Origin: Actinoplanes sp. NBC_00393
GTDB lineage: Bacteria > Actinomycetota > Actinomycetes > Mycobacteriales > Micromonosporaceae
DNA length: 64,000 nt
Reading direction: 5' to 3'
Assembly: GCF_036053395.1 (NCBI RefSeq)
Contig: NZ_CP107942.1
Span: 4,740,501 to 4,804,500 of the forward strand
Position 1 is the stretch's first letter. Each line of letters opens with the position of its first letter. Shown one piece after another: positions 58,830 to 64,000 of this stretch. Below the pieces are notes generated by a model. That model ran no database searches. It was not told the origin of the DNA and saw only the letters and a list, made by a program, of their open reading frames with translations. The position numbers and the translations under genes were made by a program.

Positions 58830-61800
58830 ATGCGGTTCGGCATCCTGGGTCCGCTCCGGGCGGAGCACCCCGACGGGCGGCCGATCCCCCTCGGCGGCCC
58901 CCGCCTGCGGGCCCTGCTGGCCATGCTGCTGCTCGAGGCGGGCCGCCCGGTCGGCATCGAACGGCTGATCGACGGCCTCTACGGCACGCATCCGCCGGCC
59001 GGCGCCGGCAACGCGCTGCAGTCGCAGGTGTCCCGGCTGCGCCAGACGCTGCCGGTCGAGCTCGGCCCGGCCGGCTACCGGCTCGCCGTCGAACCGGACG
59101 ACGTCGACGCCCACCGCTTCGCCGCCCTCGCCGCGGCCGGCCGGCAGGCCCTCACCGCCGGTGACCCGGACCGGGCCGCGAAGCTGCTGGACGAGGCCGC
59201 GACGCTGTGGCGCGGTGAGCCGCTGGCCGATGTGCGCGGCGCGCCGTTCGCCGGCGTCCACGCCGACCGGCTGACCGAACTGCACCTGAGCGCCACCGAG
59301 GACCGGCACGAGGCCCAGCTGCGCCGGACCGGCTCTCCGGTGCCTCCGGGCGACGGGAGCCGACTTCCGGGGCCGCCCGCATCGCTGCCGGGCGACGCGA
59401 TCGCCGAGCTGCGCACGCTGGTTGCCGCGCATCCACTGCGCGAGCGGCCGCGGGGGTTGCTCATGCGCGCCCTGGTCGCGGCCGGCCGTCCGGCCGAAGC
59501 CCTGGCGACGTACGAGGAAGCCCGCCGAACCCTCGCCGAGGAGCTGGGCGCCGACCCGTCCCCCGAGCTGGCCGCCCTGCACACCGCGATCCTGCGCGGC
59601 ACCGCCACTCCGCCGGCTTCGGCTGCCGCACGGCCGCACCCGCCGCCGGCCGCCCGGTCCGGCCCCTCGCCATCGCCGCCGGTGCCGGGTCCTGCCGAAC
59701 CGGCCGGTCCCGTCCGCCTCGGGGTGCCCACCCAGCTGACCAGCTTCATCGGGCGCGACGACGAGCTGAACCGGGTCGCCGCCGCGCTCGGCACCAACCG
59801 GCTGGTCACCCTGCACGGCCCGGGCGGCGCCGGCAAGACCCGGCTGGCCGCCGAGTCCGCCGGCCGCCATGACGGCGACGCCTGCTTCGTGGAGCTGGCC
59901 GCCGCCGGCGCCGACGACGTGCCCCGGGCGGTCCTCGGCGCGCTGGGCCTGCGCGACGTCGGCCTCACCGACCGGCAGGCCGTCGCCGCCGAACCGCCCG
60001 CCGCCACCGACCGGCTGGTCGCCGCCCTGGCCAACCGGCGGCTCCTGCTCGTGCTGGACAACTGCGAGCACGTCGTCGACGCGGCCGCCACCCTGGCCGG
60101 GCGGCTGCTCGCCGCCGCGCCGCAGGTACGCATCCTCGCCACCAGCCGGGAACCCCTCGGCATAACCGGTGAAACCCTGATCCCGGTCTCCGGCCTGCCG
60201 GTGCCCCCGGACGGCGCCGCCGGCCACGACTTCCCCGCCGTCCGGCTGTTCACCGACCGCGCCGCCGACGTCTCCCCCGGCTTCGCCGTCACGCGCGAGA
60301 ACGCCGCCGCGGTCCACCAGATCTGCCGGATGCTCGACGGCCTGCCGCTCGCCGTCGAACTGGCCGCCGCCCGCCTGCACGCCCTGCCGGTCGTCGAGGT
60401 GGCCGCCCGCCTCGACGACCGGTTCCGGCTGCTGTCCCGGGGAAGCCGGACCGCCGACCCCCGGCACCGGACGCTGCAGGCCGTGGTCGCCTGGAGCTGG
60501 GACCTGCTCACCGAACCCGAACGGGTCCTGGCCCGCCGCTTCACCGTCTTCGCCGGCAGCGCCGGACTGGACGCCGTCGAGCAAATCTGCGGATCCGGGC
60601 CGGACAGCGTCGAGATCCTCACCGGCCTGGTGGGCAAGTCGCTGATCGAGCGCGACGGGGACCGCTACCGGATGCTGGCGACGATCCGGGCGTACTGCGC
60701 GGACCGCCTGGCCGAATCCGGCGAGCAGGAACAGATGCGGCGCGCGCACGCCGCGTACTTCGTCGGCCTGGCGCGGACGGCTGACCCGCGGCTGCGTACC
60801 GCCGAACAGCTCGTCTGGCTGGACCGGCTGGACGCCGACCGCGACAATCTGCACGCCGCGCTGCGGCGTTCCTCGGCCGCCGGCGACGCCGGCTCGGCGT
60901 TGCGCCTGGTCTCCGCGCTCTCCTTCTACTGGTGGCTGCGCGGGCTGCGCGCCGAGGCCACCGAGCTGGCCCGGCGGGTGCTGAGCGACACCGGCGCCGA
61001 GCCGCCGCCGGGACTCACCGAGGAGTACGCCCTCTGCGTGCTCAACGCGACCCTCGGTGGCGCCGAGCCACCCGCGCCACGCTGGGCGAAGTTCATCATG
61101 ACGCTCACCGAGCCGCCGACCCAGCCGTTCCTGCTCTACCTGTCGGCGATGGCGGTCGGCCCGCCGGACGCCGCACCCGGCGAGGTCGTGGCCCTCAACC
61201 ACCGGTTGCGGTCGAAGCTCGGCGGTGAACCGTGGAGCCATGCGCTCGGCGGCATCGGCGGCGGCTGGATGCTGATCTTCGCCGGGGCCACGGTGGACGA
61301 GGCCGAGCGGGACTTCGCTGCCGCGCTGGCCGGGTTCCGCCGGCTCGGCGAACGCTGGGGCACCATGCTCGCCCTGTCCGGGATGTCGGAGATGGCGATC
61401 TGGCGGGGTGATGCGGCCGGCGCGATCGAGCCGATGGACGAGGCGCTGCGGCTCGCCGGGGAACTCGGCTCCACGGTGGACGTCGCCGACCTGCTCCGCG
61501 GCCGCGGCGAGGGCCGGATGAGCGCCGGCGACCTGGCCGGCGCCGCCGACGACTTCACCCGCTCCGCCGAACTGGCCCGCGGTTGCGGCGCCCCCGAACT
61601 GGTCGCGGCCGCCCTGCTCGGCCTGGGCACGGTGGCCCTGACCCGCAACGATCTGGCCGAGGCGGTCCGCCGCTGCCAGGCGGCTCTGGAGGCGTGCCCG
61701 AACGGCTGGTACGGCGCCGACGGGACCCGGATGGCGATCCTGGTGGTGCTGGGCCGGATCGCCGAGGCCACCGGCGACCCGGTGACCGCGGCCGATCGCT

Positions 61801-62099
61801 ACCGGCAGGTGTTCACGGTCCGCACCGGGATGCTCGGCTTCCAGGTGATGGCCGAGGCGATCGACCGGCTGGCCACGCTGACTCTGGCCGACGGCGACGC
61901 CGCCGGGGCCGCCACCCTGCTCAGCACGGTCCTGGCCCTGCGCCTGCGGCCCGACATGGAGGGCTCCGAACTGGCCGAGCGGGTCGCCTCCGACGCCCGC
62001 GAAAAGCTCGGCCCGGACGCGTACGCCGCCGCCGTGGCCCGCGGCGCCGCCCTGTCCACCGCCGAGGTCTACACCCTTCTGCAGGCACGACCCGGCTGA
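58830..62099 (+). CDS. AfsR/SARP-like regulator with NB-ARC and TPR domains
   Basis: The 1089-residue protein begins with an OmpR-type winged helix (residues 1-90: FGILGPLRAEHPDGRPIPLGGPRLRALLAML) and a bacterial transcriptional activation domain (about 95-260). A Pro-rich linker, an NB-ARC-type ATPase with P-loop GPGGAGKTR near residue 330 and Walker B LLLVLDNCEHVVDAA follow, and then a long C-terminal TPR-like region. It should act as an ATP-dependent transcriptional switch, as in AfsR. The BTAD domain has an unusual Pro/Ser insertion (SPVPPGDGSRLPGPPASLPG). The ATG at 58830 is followed downstream by a DrrAB-type exporter, a possible target. Confidence 0.92.
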   Translation: MRFGILGPLRAEHPDGRPIPLGGPRLRALLAMLLLEAGRPVGIERLIDGLYGTHPPAGAGNALQSQVSRLRQTLPVELGPAGYRLAVEPDDVDAHRFAALAAAGRQALTAGDPDRAAKLLDEAATLWRGEPLADVRGAPFAGVHADRLTELHLSATEDRHEAQLRRTGSPVPPGDGSRLPGPPASLPGDAIAELRTLVAAHPLRERPRGLLMRALVAAGRPAEALATYEEARRTLAEELGADPSPELAALHTAILRGTATPPASAAARPHPPPAARSGPSPSPPVPGPAEPAGPVRLGVPTQLTSFIGRDDELNRVAAALGTNRLVTLHGPGGAGKTRLAAESAGRHDGDACFVELAAAGADDVPRAVLGALGLRDVGLTDRQAVAAEPPAATDRLVAALANRRLLLVLDNCEHVVDAAATLAGRLLAAAPQVRILATSREPLGITGETLIPVSGLPVPPDGAAGHDFPAVRLFTDRAADVSPGFAVTRENAAAVHQICRMLDGLPLAVELAAARLHALPVVEVAARLDDRFRLLSRGSRTADPRHRTLQAVVAWSWDLLTEPERVLARRFTVFAGSAGLDAVEQICGSGPDSVEILTGLVGKSLIERDGDRYRMLATIRAYCADRLAESGEQEQMRRAHAAYFVGLARTADPRLRTAEQLVWLDRLDADRDNLHAALRRSSAAGDAGSALRLVSALSFYWWLRGLRAEATELARRVLSDTGAEPPPGLTEEYALCVLNATLGGAEPPAPRWAKFIMTLTEPPTQPFLLYLSAMAVGPPDAAPGEVVALNHRLRSKLGGEPWSHALGGIGGGWMLIFAGATVDEAERDFAAALAGFRRLGERWGTMLALSGMSEMAIWRGDAAGAIEPMDEALRLAGELGSTVDVADLLRGRGEGRMSAGDLAGAADDFTRSAELARGCGAPELVAAALLGLGTVALTRNDLAEAVRRCQAALEACPNGWYGADGTRMAILVVLGRIAEATGDPVTAADRYRQVFTVRTGMLGFQVMAEAIDRLATLTLADGDAAGAATLLSTVLALRLRPDMEGSELAERVASDAREKLGPDAYAAAVARGAALSTAEVYTLLQARPG

Positions 62100-62157
62100 C
62101 CGGCGGCCGTCAGCGCGCGGTGCGTGGACGGTCAGTGGGCCGGGCCAGGCTCAGCGC

Positions 62158-63138
62158 ATGACGACGACATCCGCGGTCGTGGCCGAAGGGCTGCGCAAAC
62201 GCTATCGGGGCGGGAACGGCACCACCGCCCTGGACGGATTCGACCTGCACGCCCCGGCCGGCACCGTCTACGGTCTGCTCGGCCCGAACGGCGCGGGCAA
62301 GACGACCGCCGTACGGATCCTGTCCACTCTGCTCAGCTTCGACGCCGGCCGGGCGGAGGTGGCCGGCGCCGACGTCACCCGCCGGCCCGACGTGGTCCGC
62401 GACCGGATCGCGCTGACCGGCCAGTACGCCGCGGTCGACGAGATCCTCAGCGGCCGGCAGAACCTGATCCTGTTCGGCCGCCTGCACCACCTGAGTGCCG
62501 GGGAGGCCCGCAGCCGCGCCGACGAACTGCTCGAACGCTTCGACCTGGCCGGCGCCGCCGACCGGTCGGCCGGGCAGTACTCCGGTGGCATGCGCCGCCG
62601 GCTCGACCTGGCCGCCAGCCTGATCCGCCGCCCGCAGGTGCTCTTCCTCGACGAGCCGACCACCGGGCTGGACCCGCGCAGCCGCAACCAGGTCTGGGAC
62701 ACCGTCCGCGGCCTGGTCGCCGACGGGACGACCGTGCTGCTCACCACCCAGTACCTGGAGGAGGCCGACCAGCTGGCCGGCCGGATCGCGGTGGTGGACG
62801 CCGGCCGGGTGGTGGCCGAGGGCACCCCGGGCGAGCTGAAGGCGGCGATCGGCGCGGACCGGCTCGAGGTGGGTGTCCGCGACGCCGACCGGCTCGACGA
62901 CGCGGCGGCGCTGGTCACCCGGATCACCGGCACGGCGCCGGACGTGGACCGGGATCACCGGCGGCTGCGGGTTCCGGTCGCGGACCGGGTGGCCGCGCTG
63001 ACCGCGGTGGTGCGCGCGCTGCAGGACGCCGGGATCGCGGTGGCCGACGTCGGCATCCACAGCCCCACCCTCGACGAGGCGTTCCTGCACCTCACCGGCC
63101 ACACCGCCCAGGCGTCAGCGACGGAGGAGAACCGATGA
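62158..63138 (+). CDS. DrrA-type ABC exporter ATPase
   Basis: The 326-residue ATPase has Walker A GPNGAGKTT, signature YSGGMRRRLDLA, Walker B LFLDEPTTGLDPRSR and the H-loop LTTQYLEEADQLA, in the pattern of daunorubicin-resistance DrrA proteins. The C-terminal DUF4162-like region (about 225-320) is included. It should pair with the membrane subunit at 63135. The ATG at 62158 follows within 60 bases of the AfsR-like gene. Confidence 0.92.
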   Translation: MTTTSAVVAEGLRKRYRGGNGTTALDGFDLHAPAGTVYGLLGPNGAGKTTAVRILSTLLSFDAGRAEVAGADVTRRPDVVRDRIALTGQYAAVDEILSGRQNLILFGRLHHLSAGEARSRADELLERFDLAGAADRSAGQYSGGMRRRLDLAASLIRRPQVLFLDEPTTGLDPRSRNQVWDTVRGLVADGTTVLLTTQYLEEADQLAGRIAVVDAGRVVAEGTPGELKAAIGADRLEVGVRDADRLDDAAALVTRITGTAPDVDRDHRRLRVPVADRVAALTAVVRALQDAGIAVADVGIHSPTLDEAFLHLTGHTAQASATEENR

Positions 63139-63974
63139 CCACCATCACCGAAACGCCGGTCACCCGTACCGTGGCTTCCCCGGCCCGGCGGCGCCGCGCC
63201 TTCCTGGATGCCCGGGTGATGACCGGCCGCTATCTGCGGCACGTGATCCGCGCGCCCGAGGAACTGGTGATCTATTTCAGCCTGCCGATCATGTTCGTGC
63301 TGGTCTTCGGGTATGTCTTCGGCAGCGGCATGCAGGTGCCCGGCGGCGGGAGCTACCGGGAGTTCCTGCTCCCCGGCGTCTTCGTGATGACCATGCTGTA
63401 CGGCATCGGCGCGACCGCCACCGGCATCGCCGCCGACGTCGGGCGCGGTGTGGTGGACCGGTTCCGGTCGATGCCGGTGGCCCGGTCCGCGCTGATGACC
63501 GGCCGGGCGATCGCCGACCAGGCGCGCGCCCTGCTGGAGACCACCGTGCTGGTGGCGTGCGGGCTGCTGGTCGGCTGGACGTGGCACCGCGGCATCGGGA
63601 ACATGCTGGCCGCGGTCGGTCTGCTCCTGCTGCTGCGGCTGGCGCTGAGCTGGGTCGGCATGACGCTCGGGCTGATCGCGCCGAACCCGGACACAGTCGC
63701 GACGATCGTCTTCCCGCTGGCGTTCCCGTTGAGCGCGGTCTCGAACATCTTCGTGGCGCCGGAGCTGATGCCCGGCTGGCTGGGCACGATCGCGGCGTGG
63801 AACCCGCTGTCCGCGACCACCACGGCGATCCGCGAGCTGTTCGGCAATCCCGGGCTGGCCGGTGACTCCTGGCCGACCGAGCATGCGCTGCTGCTCGCGG
63901 TGGCCTGGCCGATCGTGCTGACTGTGATCTTCGCGCCGCTGGCCGTACGCCGCTATCGCAAGCTGGGCAACTGA
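63135..63974 (+). CDS. DrrB-type ABC exporter permease
   Basis: The 279-residue ABC-2 type membrane subunit has about six helices, with LPIMFVLVFGYVFGSGM, the conserved RFRSMPVARSALMTGR amphipathic segment, and PLSAVSNIFVAPELMPGWL, as in DrrB and other drug exporters. The ATG overlaps the ATPase stop by four bases. Its substrate, perhaps a toxic natural product, is unknown. Confidence 0.9.
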   Translation: MTTITETPVTRTVASPARRRRAFLDARVMTGRYLRHVIRAPEELVIYFSLPIMFVLVFGYVFGSGMQVPGGGSYREFLLPGVFVMTMLYGIGATATGIAADVGRGVVDRFRSMPVARSALMTGRAIADQARALLETTVLVACGLLVGWTWHRGIGNMLAAVGLLLLLRLALSWVGMTLGLIAPNPDTVATIVFPLAFPLSAVSNIFVAPELMPGWLGTIAAWNPLSATTTAIRELFGNPGLAGDSWPTEHALLLAVAWPIVLTVIFAPLAVRRYRKLGN

Positions 63975-64000
63975 GGCCGGGCCGGCAGCCTTAGGACAAA

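Noticed and set aside
58620..61241. An 873-codon open frame on the minus strand
   Set aside because: It is the antisense shadow of the AfsR-like gene, Gly/Arg/Gln-rich with no motifs.

Overview
The window is very GC-rich, uses many GTG starts, joins genes by 1-8 base overlaps, and carries actinobacterial signatures: AfsR/SARP-type and XRE-DUF5753 regulators, an MprAB-like two-component pair, a CebR-type operator, an IdeR/DmdR-type iron box and some starts that look leaderless. It is best read as chromosome of a filamentous actinomycete, probably Micromonosporaceae and plausibly Actinoplanes. The genus is inferred, not proven. No tRNA, rRNA, CRISPR array or phage was seen.

1-15 kb is ordinary accessory chromosome: a truncated secreted hydrolase, an SRPBCC protein, a GNAT acetyltransferase, a LysE exporter, a four-gene spermidine/iron-type ABC importer (3099-6895), a secreted CBM2-GH5 cellulase behind a promoter with a perfect CebR-type box, an ArsR/SRPBCC pair with a palindromic operator, an Hsp20 gene with a CIRCE (HrcA) box, and a NarL-type two-component system. 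A repeat-rich gene-free stretch follows (14.5-15.1 kb).

15.1-23.1 kb holds two complete FecCD-type siderophore importers. One is wholly on the minus strand. The other has its binding protein on the minus strand, divergent from its permeases and ATPase. A near-consensus iron box lies between the divergent halves. A chemotaxis receptor-like protein follows.

24.8-47.0 kb is a catabolic island and the most interesting part of the window. On the minus strand an AhpD-like protein, a ribose-type ABC importer (ATPase, permease, binding protein) and a LysR regulator precede a set of ring-cleavage-type enzymes: an extradiol dioxygenase, an aldehyde dehydrogenase, a FAH-family hydrolase, a second VOC protein, an alpha/beta hydrolase, a GlcG/HbpS protein and a MetE-like protein. 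Two further units encode a second aldehyde dehydrogenase, an LhgO-like flavoprotein oxidase, an amidohydrolase and a ThDP-dependent decarboxylase/synthase. An IS110 element has inserted just upstream of an Ldh-family dehydrogenase gene at the end of the island. Four dyads of the form CGCAA-N7-TTGCG (two of them degenerate) lie 71-84 bases upstream of four minus-strand gene starts, which suggests one LysR regulon. A PrpF-family isomerase and a GntR regulator at the far end share two FCD-type operators, and the prpF coding sequence and the gntR leader carry short tandem repeats.

47.0-54.3 kb: a 165-base nested palindrome, then a ferric-reductase-like flavocytochrome, a membrane-anchored FMN-binding protein and an OmpR-type two-component system on the minus strand. 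They are divergent from DUF4956, a VTC-domain protein and a beta-helix-like lipoprotein. 54.4-64 kb: an XRE-DUF5753 regulator, a phosphodiester glycosidase-like protein, a GT2-GtrA fusion, a diguanylate cyclase, a large AfsR-like regulator and a DrrAB-type exporter.
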